Of a DNA stretch of 64,000 nt, positions 25,179 to 34,292 are shown piece by piece (position 1 is the stretch's first letter; the number at the start of each line of letters is the position of its first letter). Below the pieces are notes generated by a model. It worked only from the letters and a program-made list of their open reading frames with translations, ran no database searches and had not been told where the DNA came from. Position numbers and translations under genes: made by a program. Source of the stretch: Aquimarina latercula DSM 2041 (lineage in GTDB: Bacteria; Bacteroidota; Bacteroidia; Flavobacteriales; Flavobacteriaceae); the NCBI RefSeq assembly GCF_000430645.1, contig NZ_AUMK01000018.1, forward strand, positions 1 through 64,000, read 5' to 3'.

Positions 25179-26084
25179 ATGCAATTAGTGATTTATAGTT
25201 TAGTATATCCCATACTTTGGATCATATCTAAACTACCTTGGAGATTATTTTACTTGTTTTCAACTTGTGTTTACATCCTTACTTATCATATTGTAAGGTA
25301 TCGAAGAAAAACAGTAACAGAAAATCTAAACTTAGCTTTTCCCGATAAGGATACCAAGGAAATAAATCGTATTCGAAAAGCTTCGTATAAACATATGTGT
25401 GATATGTTCTTAGAAATGATTCGTTCTTTATCTATAAGTGAAAAAGAAATCGTAAAACGTTTTCATATTACCAACCTAGATGCTATAGTAGACTTAGAGA
25501 ATAAAAATAAAAGTATCATTGCGATGATGGGGCATTATAATAGTTATGAATGGACCAATTCGATTGATTTAATAAGTAAGTTTAGATGCGTTGGGATTTA
25601 CAAACCTATCAAGAACAAATATTTTGACAAGTTAGTACATAGAATTAGGGGCAGATTTAACTCTAGATTAATTCCAAGCGCTAAAGTTTTCAGAGAAATG
25701 ACGATGGATCAAAGAAAGGAGAATCCTGAATTAAGTTTATATGGTTTAATTTCTGATCAATCACCTAAACTAAATAATGCAACATTCTGGACAGACTTTA
25801 TGGGAATAAAGGTACCGGCATTTGTAGGAGGAGAAGTTCTTTCTAGAAGATTAGGTCTTAGTATATTTTATCTTCACGTAGAGAAGATAAAAAGAGGGTA
25901 TTATGAGGCAACTTTGATTCCAATTTCTGAAGATCCAAAAAATGAAGATGAATATGCTATTACCAAGAAATTCACAAAACTACTTGAAGAACAAATCAAG
26001 CATAAACCGGAGAATTATTTATGGACTCATAAACGATGGAAACATCGCAATGCTAAACCTCCTAAGGATGCTGTAATTGCTTAA
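25179..26084 (+). CDS. Lysophospholipid/lipid A acyltransferase (LpxL/HtrB family), copy 1
   Basis: A 301-aa membrane-anchored acyltransferase (hydrophobic N-terminus, residues 1-40). The HX4E catalytic motif is His119-Glu124 (GHYNSYEW); a conserved SDQSPKLNNATFWTDFMG segment and a C-terminal YLWTHKRWKHR follow, matching the LpxL/LpxM family that transfers secondary acyl chains to lipid A or related lipids. It forms a tandem pair with the next gene, 77 nt apart, at roughly 55-60% identity by eye. Flavobacteria also make aminolipids, so a non-lipid A acceptor is possible. Confidence 0.88.
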   Translation: MQLVIYSLVYPILWIISKLPWRLFYLFSTCVYILTYHIVRYRRKTVTENLNLAFPDKDTKEINRIRKASYKHMCDMFLEMIRSLSISEKEIVKRFHITNLDAIVDLENKNKSIIAMMGHYNSYEWTNSIDLISKFRCVGIYKPIKNKYFDKLVHRIRGRFNSRLIPSAKVFREMTMDQRKENPELSLYGLISDQSPKLNNATFWTDFMGIKVPAFVGGEVLSRRLGLSIFYLHVEKIKRGYYEATLIPISEDPKNEDEYAITKKFTKLLEEQIKHKPENYLWTHKRWKHRNAKPPKDAVIA

Positions 26085-26161
26085 AATTTCACTTTTATTT
26101 AAGATTATACTAAGATTTTTGAACCTCAAATAATTTTATATTTGTAGGCTAAATTAACATA

Positions 26162-27061
26162 ATGCAACTATTGGTATATCGCCTTGTGTATCCAATTTTA
26201 TGGATTATTTCTAAACTACCGTGGCGTCTGTTTTATATGTTTTCTACCGGTGTATACATTCTTGTATATCACATTATTGCATATAGAAAGAAAGCTGTAA
26301 CAGAGAACCTGACACTGGTTTTTCCTGAAAAATCTTCTGAAGAGATCTCCAAAATAAGAAAAGCTTTTTATAAACATATGTGCGATATGTTTTTAGAAAT
26401 GATTAAATCAATTTCTATAAGTGATAAGGACCTTCTGGATAGGTTTAAAATTATTGATATCGAATCTCTTAAAAAACTAGAAGCAAAAAACAAAAGTATA
26501 GTAGTCCTAATGGCGCATTATGCCAGTTATGAATGGGCTACAGTTACACAATTATTAATTAATTTCCCGACAGTCGGTGTTTATAAACAAGTTAAAAACA
26601 AATACTTTGACCAACTTGTACATCGCATAAGAAAGCGATATGATGCACGACTTATTGCTAGTTATAACGCTATGAAAGAAATTACAAGAGATAAGGTTAA
26701 TGGTAAACTATGTTCTTATGCATTCTTATCTGATCAATCACCAAGTTTGACAAAAGCAACATATTGGACCGATTTTATGGGTATCAAAGTACCTACCCAT
26801 GTTGGTGGAGCTGTATTAGCTAAAAGACTAGACATGTCCGTTGCCTATTTACAGGTAGAAAAAATAAAGAGAGGGTATTACCAAGCTAGATTTATTCCAA
26901 TTACAGAAAATGCAAAAAACTGCGAAGATTTTTATATTGTGGAAACTTACTTAAGAATGGTAGAGGAACAAATCCGTAAAGCTCCGGAATATTATTTGTG
27001 GACACACAAGCGATGGAAACATCGTAATGCAGAAATACCTAAAGATGCAACAGTACATTAA
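26162..27061 (+). CDS. Lysophospholipid/lipid A acyltransferase (LpxL/HtrB family), copy 2
   Basis: A 299-aa paralogue of the preceding gene, colinear without large gaps: His119-Glu124 in AHYASYEW, SDQSPSLTKATYWTDFMG, and YLWTHKRWKHRN at the C-terminus. The N-terminal 36 residues are almost identical between copies, and the interior differs more, especially residues 100-190 near the acyl pocket. This pattern fits gene duplication followed by change of acyl donor or acceptor specificity. Confidence 0.88.
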   Translation: MQLLVYRLVYPILWIISKLPWRLFYMFSTGVYILVYHIIAYRKKAVTENLTLVFPEKSSEEISKIRKAFYKHMCDMFLEMIKSISISDKDLLDRFKIIDIESLKKLEAKNKSIVVLMAHYASYEWATVTQLLINFPTVGVYKQVKNKYFDQLVHRIRKRYDARLIASYNAMKEITRDKVNGKLCSYAFLSDQSPSLTKATYWTDFMGIKVPTHVGGAVLAKRLDMSVAYLQVEKIKRGYYQARFIPITENAKNCEDFYIVETYLRMVEEQIRKAPEYYLWTHKRWKHRNAEIPKDATVH

Positions 27062-27066
27062 TCAAA

Positions 27067-27095
27067 CACTCTTGTCAATTGGATTAACAAGAGTG
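27067..27095. terminator. Hairpin between convergent acyltransferase and glmM
   Basis: Inverted repeat cactcttgt/acaagagtg (27067-27075 and 27087-27095). There is no long T-tract, so termination would be weak; it is the only hairpin in the 48-nt gap. Confidence 0.4.
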
Positions 27096-27109
27096 CTCTA
27101 AAAATAATA

Positions 27110-28498
27110 TTAAATTCCTGCTATTTCTTTAAGAGTAGCGATTGTATCATTTGCTAATTGATCCGCTTTTTCCTGACTTAAAGCTTCTGTATATATTCTA
27201 ATAATAGGTTCTGTATTACTTTTTCTTAGATGAACCCAAGAATCACTAAAATCCACTTTTACACCATCAACCGTACTAACTTCTTCCGTTACATGTTTAT
27301 TATGAAATCCTTTTAAAATTTCATCAACATTTAATTCTGGAGTTAATTGCACCTTATTTTTACTCATAAAATACGATGGGTAACTATTACGTAACGCACT
27401 TACACTACACTTTTTCTCTGCCAAGTGTGTTAAAAACAATGCAACACCAACTAGAGAATCTCTTCCATAATGTAACTCTGGATAAATAATACCACCATTT
27501 CCTTCTCCCCCAATGATTGCATTATTAGCTTTCATTTTTGAAACTACATTCACCTCTCCTACTGCACTGGCTTCATAAGTACCATTATGTTTTTCGGTAA
27601 CATCTCTTAATGCTCTACTAGAAGATAAATTAGATACTGTATTACCTGGCGTCTTACCTAGTACGAAATCCGCACATGCAACTAATGTATATTCTTCTCC
27701 AAACATTTCTCCATCTTCACTCATAAATGCTAAACGATCAACATCAGGGTCTACAGTAAGACCAAAATCTGCTTTTTCCTTTACAACAAGTTCTGATAAA
27801 TCGGTTAAATGTTCTTTTAGAGGTTCTGGATTATGTGGGAAATGGCCATTAGGCTCACAATAAAGTTCTACTACCTCAACCCCCATCTTTTTAAGTAGTT
27901 TCGGAATAGCTATTCCCCCAGTAGAATTAACTGCATCCACAACAACTTTAAAACCTGCTTCTTTAACGATTTCTGAGTTCACTAAAGAAAGATTCAACAC
28001 CTCTTCAATATGCTTATCAATATAAGTATCATTTGTTGTTATTGAACCTAAGTCATCTACTTCTGCAAAATGATAATCATCATTTTCTGCTATGTCTAAA
28101 ATCTTTTTTCCATTTTCTGCATTCAAGAACTCTCCCTTACCATCTAATAACTTAAGTGCATTCCACTGTTTTGGATTATGACTTGCGGTTAAGATGATTC
28201 CTCCATCTGCTTTTTCTAAAGGAACTGCTACCTCGACAGTAGGAGTGGTTGACAATCCTAAATCCACAACATGAATACCTAAACCTATTAATCCATTCAT
28301 TACTAATTGCTGAATCATTGATCCAGAAATACGGGCATCTCTACCAACAACTACGATAGGATGTTCTTTATTGGTCTCTGCTTTTAGCCAGCTTCCATAC
28401 GCTGATGCAAATTTAACTGCGTCTATAGGTGTTAAATTATCTCCTACTTTTCCCCCAATAGTTCCGCGAATACCAGATATTGATTTGATTAATGTCAT
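27110..28498 (-). CDS. glmM: Phosphoglucosamine mutase
   Basis: A 462-aa cytosolic alpha-D-phosphohexomutase converting glucosamine-6-phosphate to glucosamine-1-phosphate for UDP-GlcNAc, peptidoglycan and LPS. Catalytic Ser106 in TASHNPKQWN, metal loop DPDVDRLAF, sugar-binding GEGNGG, and phosphate-binding loop RKSNTEPIIRIY are all present. The first residues (LIKSISGIRGTIGG) are typical. A phosphomannomutase/phosphoglucomutase role cannot be excluded by motifs alone. Confidence 0.9.
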   Translation of the reverse strand: MTLIKSISGIRGTIGGKVGDNLTPIDAVKFASAYGSWLKAETNKEHPIVVVGRDARISGSMIQQLVMNGLIGLGIHVVDLGLSTTPTVEVAVPLEKADGGIILTASHNPKQWNALKLLDGKGEFLNAENGKKILDIAENDDYHFAEVDDLGSITTNDTYIDKHIEEVLNLSLVNSEIVKEAGFKVVVDAVNSTGGIAIPKLLKKMGVEVVELYCEPNGHFPHNPEPLKEHLTDLSELVVKEKADFGLTVDPDVDRLAFMSEDGEMFGEEYTLVACADFVLGKTPGNTVSNLSSSRALRDVTEKHNGTYEASAVGEVNVVSKMKANNAIIGGEGNGGIIYPELHYGRDSLVGVALFLTHLAEKKCSVSALRNSYPSYFMSKNKVQLTPELNVDEILKGFHNKHVTEEVSTVDGVKVDFSDSWVHLRKSNTEPIIRIYTEALSQEKADQLANDTIATLKEIAGI

Positions 28499-28619
28499 AT
28501 ATCGATTGATTATTTTTTGTTTTTAACAAATGTACGTGCTACAAGTCATTACCACAACCCTATGATTAAAGTTTACATAAAAACAATAACAACTTTCTAA
28601 AAAATTGTAAATTCACCTA

Positions 28620-29204
28620 ATGAATTTTTTAGCCCATATCTACCTTTCTGGAGAAGATCAAGAACTTAAAATAGGTAATTTTATTGCCGATTCTGTTAAA
28701 GGAAAAAAGTTTGCTCAATTCCCAGAACGGATACAACAAGGTATTACTCTACATCGTAAAATAGACTCATATACCGATAGTCATCCAATTGTAAGAGAAA
28801 GTGTTTTGAGATTATTCCCAAAATATGGACACTACAGCACTGTTATCGTGGACATATTATATGATCATTATTTAGCTGCATATTGGAGTGATTATTCTAA
28901 AATTCCATTAGATAAATATGTCTCTGATTTCTATACGTTATTACAAGAATATTATGAAGTTCTTCCAAAACGAGTACAGGATTTTCTTCCCTATATGTTT
29001 CGTGACAATTGGCTACTTAGTTATGCTACAATTCCAGGGATAGGAAGAATTCTTTATCAAATGAACCATCGCACTAAAAACAAATCAAAAATGAACTTTG
29101 CCGTTGTAGAACTAGAACAGTATTACAATGAGTTCGAAAAAGAATTCCGATCTTTCTTTGAAGAATTAGAGTTGTTTACAAAAAATGAAATGAGAACGCT
29201 GTGA
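28620..29204 (+). CDS. Acyl carrier protein phosphodiesterase-like protein (AcpH family)
   Basis: A 194-aa protein of the AcpH/HD-like family that removes phosphopantetheine from holo-ACP. The start MNFLAHIYLSG, the GNFIADSVKG loop, and LHRKIDSYTDSHP with metal-binding His and Asp are characteristic. Length matches AcpH. Its stop overlaps the GTG start of the next lipoprotein gene (GTGA), which implies translational coupling. Confidence 0.88.
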   Translation: MNFLAHIYLSGEDQELKIGNFIADSVKGKKFAQFPERIQQGITLHRKIDSYTDSHPIVRESVLRLFPKYGHYSTVIVDILYDHYLAAYWSDYSKIPLDKYVSDFYTLLQEYYEVLPKRVQDFLPYMFRDNWLLSYATIPGIGRILYQMNHRTKNKSKMNFAVVELEQYYNEFEKEFRSFFEELELFTKNEMRTL

Positions 29205-29590
29205 AAATATTATATCTTTTTTTATTGCTCCTGATATTTTCTTGTAATAAAAGAGAAAGCAATGTTACAATAAAAAACATATGTGATGAAGAAGTCATTA
29301 CAACTACTAAAAATGGATATACCAAAAATTACTATCCTAATTCAATAAACTTAGAAAGTCTTGGCCATTATAATAACGGAATTAAACAAGGCTTTTGGAA
29401 ATATTTTTATCGAAACGGAAATGTAAAAATAGAAGGGCATTATCAAAACGGTAAAAAACAAGGATATTGGAAAGAATATCACACCAATGGAAATGTAAAG
29501 TCTGAGGGACATATAGATAATTGCAAACCTTCGGGTTATTGGAAATTTTATGATAAAAAAAACAACACAATTAAAGAAATTAATTACTAA
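29201..29590 (+). CDS. Lipoprotein with YwqK/MORN-like repeats
   Basis: A 129-aa protein beginning with GTG at 29201, overlapping the upstream stop. The start is supported by the lipoprotein signal MKILYLFLLLLIFSC (Cys15). The mature part holds three repeats of about 23 residues: GFWKYFYRNGNVKIEGHY, GYWKEYHTNGNVKSEGHI and GYWKFYD, as in YwqK-family (MORN-like) proteins. YwqK is sometimes labelled an antitoxin, but no toxin is adjacent and secretion argues against it. Role unknown, perhaps envelope binding. Confidence 0.8.
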   Translation: MKILYLFLLLLIFSCNKRESNVTIKNICDEEVITTTKNGYTKNYYPNSINLESLGHYNNGIKQGFWKYFYRNGNVKIEGHYQNGKKQGYWKEYHTNGNVKSEGHIDNCKPSGYWKFYDKKNNTIKEINY

Positions 29591-29606
29591 AAAAACATCT
29601 AACACT

Positions 29607-31316
29607 ATGCGATTACTTTATCTTTTACTTTTTATTCTAGTTATCTCATGTAAGACCAATCCAGAATCAGAACAAGAAATTGTTTCTGAAACAAAACCTG
29701 TTTTTGGTGTAATTGAAAAAAATGCGATGGTTGTATCTGCACGAGAAGAAGCTTCTAAAATTGGTAAAGATATTCTCCAGAAAGGTGGTAATGCATTTGA
29801 TGCTATGGTAGCTACAGAAATGGCATTGGCAGTTTCTTACCCGTATGCCGGTAATCTAGGAGGTGGTGGGTTTATGGTATATAGAAAAGCTAATGGAGAA
29901 ACTGGCGCTATTGATTATCGTGAAAAAGCTCCTCTCGCCGCATTTAAAGATATGTATCTCGATGAAAATGGAGATCCAATCCCAGAAAAAAGTCAACTAG
30001 GTTCTTTAGCTGTAGGTGTTCCTGGCACAATCGCTGGTATTTTCGAAGTACACGAAAAATTTGGAACACTCTCTATAGAAGAGCTGTTAACTCCTGTGGT
30101 AGAACTTGCTAAAAAAGGGTATGTAATTACAGAAAATCAAGAAAAACGGCTTAACCACTTTAAAGACCTATTTATTGAAACCAATAAAGACACCATTCTT
30201 TATGCTCAGACAATTAAAGCAAATGACACCCTTAAAAATCCAATGTTAGCAAAAACACTTGAGCGAATTATTAAGAATGGAAAAAATGAATTTTATAAAG
30301 GAGAAACGGGAGAAAAATTAGTTGCTTATATCCAATCACAAGGTGGAATAATGACTATGGAGGATCTAAGCAAATACCAAGCTAAATGGCGGGATCCAGT
30401 TAAATTCTCATATAAAGATTTAAATATCATATCAATGTCTCCTCCTTCTAGTGGTGGAGTATGCTTAGCGCAAATCATGAAGATGATTGAACCCTACGAC
30501 CTTAGTACGTACGGACATAATTCTTTAAAATCGATACAAGTAATAACAGAAGCAGAAAGAAGAGCTTATGCAGATAGAAGCTTCTATTTAGGTGATCCAG
30601 ATTTTGTAAAAATTCCAATCGACACTTTAATAAGTGATGCATACTTATCCGAAAGAATGAATGATTTCGATATGGATAAAGCTACTTTATCTACAGATCT
30701 TAGCTACGGAAGTATTCCTGGATATGAAAGTAGTGAGACTACTCATTATTCTATCGTTGATCAATTCGGAAATGCAATTTCTGTAACTACAACATTAAAT
30801 GGCGCGTATGGCTCTAAACTTTTTGTTCCTGAACTAGGTTTCTTTCTAAATAATGAAATGGATGATTTTAGTGCTAAACCTGGAACTCCTAATATGTTTG
30901 GGCTTCTAGGAGCTGAAGCTAATGCAATTGCTCCAGAAAAAAGAATGCTTAGTTCAATGACTCCAACCCTAGTCGAAAAAGATGGTGAATTATGGATGTC
31001 CGTTGGAACTCCTGGAGGATCTACTATTATCACATCAGTTTTACAAACTATCTTAAATGTTAAAGAATATGGAATGACCATGCAAGACGCAGTAAATGCA
31101 CCTCGTTTTCATCACCAATGGCTGCCAGATGTTGTTATTTTTGAACCTAATTCATTTGACAAAAATGTGCTAGATAGCTTAAGAAGTAAAGGATACAAGA
31201 CAAACGAAGAACAAAGTAGAATTATTGGTAAAGTAGATGGCATTTTAGTATTATCTGATGGAACTTTAGAAGGAGGTGCTGATAAACGCGGAGATGATAC
31301 GGCAGTTGGATTTTAA
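29607..31316 (+). CDS. ggt: Gamma-glutamyltransferase (lipoprotein)
   Basis: An N-terminal nucleophile hydrolase of 569 aa from the preferred ATG at 29607 (an upstream ATG at 29550 adds 19 basic residues and would bury the signal). Lipoprotein signal MRLLYLLLFILVISC. Heavy-chain region contains VSYPYAGNLGGGGFMVYR. The self-cleavage site and nucleophile Thr is in ETTHYSIVD, followed by the glutamate-binding SVTTTLN and MSSMTPTLV. It degrades extracytoplasmic glutathione and gamma-glutamyl peptides. The gene starts 16 nt after the YwqK-like gene, so the two may be co-transcribed. Confidence 0.93.
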   Translation: MRLLYLLLFILVISCKTNPESEQEIVSETKPVFGVIEKNAMVVSAREEASKIGKDILQKGGNAFDAMVATEMALAVSYPYAGNLGGGGFMVYRKANGETGAIDYREKAPLAAFKDMYLDENGDPIPEKSQLGSLAVGVPGTIAGIFEVHEKFGTLSIEELLTPVVELAKKGYVITENQEKRLNHFKDLFIETNKDTILYAQTIKANDTLKNPMLAKTLERIIKNGKNEFYKGETGEKLVAYIQSQGGIMTMEDLSKYQAKWRDPVKFSYKDLNIISMSPPSSGGVCLAQIMKMIEPYDLSTYGHNSLKSIQVITEAERRAYADRSFYLGDPDFVKIPIDTLISDAYLSERMNDFDMDKATLSTDLSYGSIPGYESSETTHYSIVDQFGNAISVTTTLNGAYGSKLFVPELGFFLNNEMDDFSAKPGTPNMFGLLGAEANAIAPEKRMLSSMTPTLVEKDGELWMSVGTPGGSTIITSVLQTILNVKEYGMTMQDAVNAPRFHHQWLPDVVIFEPNSFDKNVLDSLRSKGYKTNEEQSRIIGKVDGILVLSDGTLEGGADKRGDDTAVGF

Positions 31317-31599
31317 AATCAAATCTTCGTTTTACCAAAAAACAAAAACCATATATTATTCTAAACTTGTTAACTATAAAACACCACTATTACTATAAAA
31401 AAAGTTAAAAAATTTAAATTATCACAACAAAAACAAACTTCATAGCCCTTTATTCAGAGCTAATGCAACAATATTATCATTAATTGCAACAATTATTACA
31501 CTAGAGATTTATCCTTAAGAATACATTAGTGGAAACTTAATTAACATTGTTAAAACGTAAACAGATTTTAAAAAAATACAATGTTTAAAATATGTAATT

Positions 31600-32655
31600 A
31601 TGATTAAAAAATTATTTTCACTCCTACTATGCTTATGCTCTATTTTTAGCGTAACCGCGCAATATTCTATTAGTTATGATTCTGCAGATCCTGTTACTGT
31701 TGTTGCCGGTCAATCTATAACATTAAATTATACATACTCGGCATCCATGGAGGTTGGTGCTCAATTTCAGATTTTTGAAACTGATAATTCAGGTATTTTC
31801 GGAGGCGCTACAGCTATAGGAACCGCAGTAGCTGAATTTCCTACGCTAGATGCAGGAACAGATGTTATGGGTACAATTACTCTTAATATCCCAGCCAATT
31901 TGCCATTAAGTTCTTCCCTTTCCGGAACGGAATATCGTATTTTCGGAAAACTATCTTCCGAAGCAAACTCTGATGCTACAGCGGATGTAACCTGGGATAC
32001 TGGAGGAGTATATCCTTCAATAATAGTTACATCTCCTCCTTATTCTATAACATACGACTCTGCAAATCCAGTTACTGTAGCTGCTGGAGAATCTATTACA
32101 TTAAATTATACATATACAGCATCTATGGATGTTGCTACACAATTTCAAATTTTCGAGGCTGATGTTCCAGGTATTTTTGGCGGAACTACTGCAAACGGTA
32201 CTGCTGTAATTGTTACTCCGACTGTTGTAGCAGGAACAGATATATCAACTACAGTTACTCTTGACATACCGTCAGACCTCCCAATAAGTGCATCACTTTC
32301 AGGAACCAAGTATTACATTTTTGGAAAATTGTCTTCTGCAGATAATCCAGATGCTAGTTCTGATGCGGATTGGAGCGTATCTGGAGAATACCCAGAAATT
32401 ACTATTTCACCTGTACTTAGCACTAGTGATTTCACCACTTTCGATAGAGATAAATTATACTTTAATAATACTTCGGCATCTTTAGTAATCAATGATGTAA
32501 ATGAAATAAAGTCTTTAAGTATTTATAACATTATAGGTAAAAAAGTATATGAAGTTGAAGATGTAAAAAACACCACAAATATCAACTTATCAACGCTCCC
32601 AAAAGGGTTATATATTGCACGATCTGATTCGAAATTCTTAAAATTTATTAGATAA
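31600..32655 (+). CDS. T9SS-secreted protein with two internal repeats
   Basis: A 351-aa protein: signal peptide (1-20, ending SVTAQ), then two tandem beta-rich repeats of about 125 residues (21-147 and 148-273) that both begin YSIxYDSAxPVTVxAG and end with YxIFGKLSS and a GxYPxIxxSP strand. Residues about 275-351 are a type A T9SS sorting domain (SLSIYNIIGKKVYE, LSTLPKGLYIARSD, KFLKFIR). It is exported across the outer membrane and probably attached to the surface. The repeat family is not one I can name. A terminator follows. Confidence 0.85.
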   Translation: MIKKLFSLLLCLCSIFSVTAQYSISYDSADPVTVVAGQSITLNYTYSASMEVGAQFQIFETDNSGIFGGATAIGTAVAEFPTLDAGTDVMGTITLNIPANLPLSSSLSGTEYRIFGKLSSEANSDATADVTWDTGGVYPSIIVTSPPYSITYDSANPVTVAAGESITLNYTYTASMDVATQFQIFEADVPGIFGGTTANGTAVIVTPTVVAGTDISTTVTLDIPSDLPISASLSGTKYYIFGKLSSADNPDASSDADWSVSGEYPEITISPVLSTSDFTTFDRDKLYFNNTSASLVINDVNEIKSLSIYNIIGKKVYEVEDVKNTTNINLSTLPKGLYIARSDSKFLKFIR

Positions 32656-32697
32656 AATATAACAGAATTAAAAAATATTAAGGTCAAAAAATAAACA

Positions 32698-32727
32698 AAA
32701 AGCCAATGATGCATTTCATTGGCTTTA
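32698..32727. terminator. Bidirectional terminator
   Basis: Perfect 11-bp inverted repeat aaagccaatga/tcattggcttt (32699-32709 and 32716-32726) between the convergent T9SS cargo and CapK-like genes, with A-run before and T-rich sequence after. Confidence 0.85.
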
Positions 32728-32785
32728 TTTATCGTAAAACATTATCTATTTAATGAATTCAATACTTCGAAAAGCAGCTGTTACC

Positions 32786-34093
32786 TTATAACTTCGAATG
32801 ATAGGTGTTTGTAACTTCTCTTCTTTTCCCAGAAGAAAGCAAGGGGATTTCATCTACATACAATATATCTATACGAGCATTTTGACCCAAATACCCTTTA
32901 AATTCTTCTAACATAGTAGCTTCATCCACTTTCTTATCCGTATTTAATTTGATCTTATAGCTCTTTTCACCATACTGAACCAACTGAAACTGTTTATAAT
33001 CACCATATTTACATAGCTTATAAGAAACATGAGAAGGAACTATACCTCCTTTAGTATCATAAATCAAATCTAATTTTCTACCCTCAATTGACGAGAGATA
33101 ACTGATATTATTTTTATCTAAACTTACAACTCCTATATCTCCTGTATCATATCGAATTATTGGCATTGCATAATTATGTAAATCAGTAACAATAATTCTC
33201 CCCCTTTCACCTGGAGACACTGGAACATCTTTATAGAAATCAAAAACCTCAATAAAATAACTTGCGGAATTGATAATAAATTTAGAACGTCCCTGTCTAT
33301 CTTCTTGGGCTAAAATTCCATTCTCATTATTAGAATATCTCGAAATTGGTGAAACTCCAAAATACTTTTTCATACGATTTCTCACATAATCATTAAGCCC
33401 TTCTGACATTGTAATAATTGACTGCACATTGGTATCTACAGGATCTGCCTCTACCTTATCAAGGTGTTGACAAATTTTAGTAAACGCAGAAGTGTATCCC
33501 AGAAAACTCTTTTTTGAAGAATTTAATCTTAATTCTTTTATAAAAACTTCTATTTCTTTATCCGAAAGTTGGAAAACACTTTTAGGATATATGTTCTGCC
33601 ACCAAAATCTCGAAAGTATATTATGCTTGTAATTATCAGGCCAAATTTTTACATAAATTAATTTTTGCCCGATCTCATATCCCGATTGATAAGAAAAATA
33701 TAAATTATCCCCTGTATTACGACAGCGTTTACTCATATTCTGTAACACAGAAAATGGAGCTCCCGTAGAACCACTAGTAGAAACTAACACGCAATTCTTC
33801 GCTTTATATTTAGAAGATTTAAATTCTTCAAAATTATCACGAATTATGTTTTTATTAATTACTGGAAAATCTAAAATTGAATTATAACCTGAATATTTCT
33901 GATAAAACCAGGTAGTACTAACAGCATGCTTGAGTATTTTCTGAAGATATCTATCTTTTTTAGCTTGAACCGATTGAGAATTTGGATTCTCAATCAATTC
34001 TTTAATATCCTTAAAATGGCTTTTGATATCATTTCCTTTAAGAATATCAAAAAACCAAAAGATTTTTCTACGAAAAACTTGTGATAGATTCAT
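32786..34093 (-). CDS. Phenylacetate-CoA ligase/CapK family protein
   Basis: A 435-aa adenylate-forming enzyme homologue. The nucleotide-binding loop is STSGSTGAPF at about residues 105-114, followed by family motifs YDTGDIG, IEGRKLDLI and C-terminal LLSSGKRREV with the late Lys. It lacks the N-terminal part of classical PaaK and matches CapK-like proteins found in surface polysaccharide loci. No polysaccharide genes are adjacent. Activity (CoA ligation or acyl-AMP formation) and substrate are unknown. Confidence 0.85.
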   Translation of the reverse strand: MNLSQVFRRKIFWFFDILKGNDIKSHFKDIKELIENPNSQSVQAKKDRYLQKILKHAVSTTWFYQKYSGYNSILDFPVINKNIIRDNFEEFKSSKYKAKNCVLVSTSGSTGAPFSVLQNMSKRCRNTGDNLYFSYQSGYEIGQKLIYVKIWPDNYKHNILSRFWWQNIYPKSVFQLSDKEIEVFIKELRLNSSKKSFLGYTSAFTKICQHLDKVEADPVDTNVQSIITMSEGLNDYVRNRMKKYFGVSPISRYSNNENGILAQEDRQGRSKFIINSASYFIEVFDFYKDVPVSPGERGRIIVTDLHNYAMPIIRYDTGDIGVVSLDKNNISYLSSIEGRKLDLIYDTKGGIVPSHVSYKLCKYGDYKQFQLVQYGEKSYKIKLNTDKKVDEATMLEEFKGYLGQNARIDILYVDEIPLLSSGKRREVTNTYHSKL

Positions 34094-34242
34094 TAGTATA
34101 TTCCATTACTTTAACCCTATATATAGGTAGTATAGCGATTTCCTCTATTAAGAATAACTGTGTGTGAATAAAATTATAAACAGGGGTATTGTTAAGCCTT
34201 GATAAAAGTAAACTTTTTTTTGTTATTCATAAATATAAACAC

Positions 34243-34276
34243 AAAAAAAGCACAGTTTTCACTGTGCTTTTTTTTA
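34243..34276 (-). terminator. Terminator of dnaK
   Basis: Perfect 7-bp stem gcacagt/actgtgc (34250-34256 and 34261-34267) with long A-run and T-run on either side. It follows dnaK on the minus strand. Confidence 0.88.
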
Positions 34277-34292
34277 TATAGAATAACAAATG

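Noticed and set aside
29201..29590. Antitoxin of a toxin-antitoxin pair (YwqK label)
   Set aside because: The protein has a lipoprotein signal and its neighbours are AcpH-like and gamma-glutamyltransferase genes, not a toxin.
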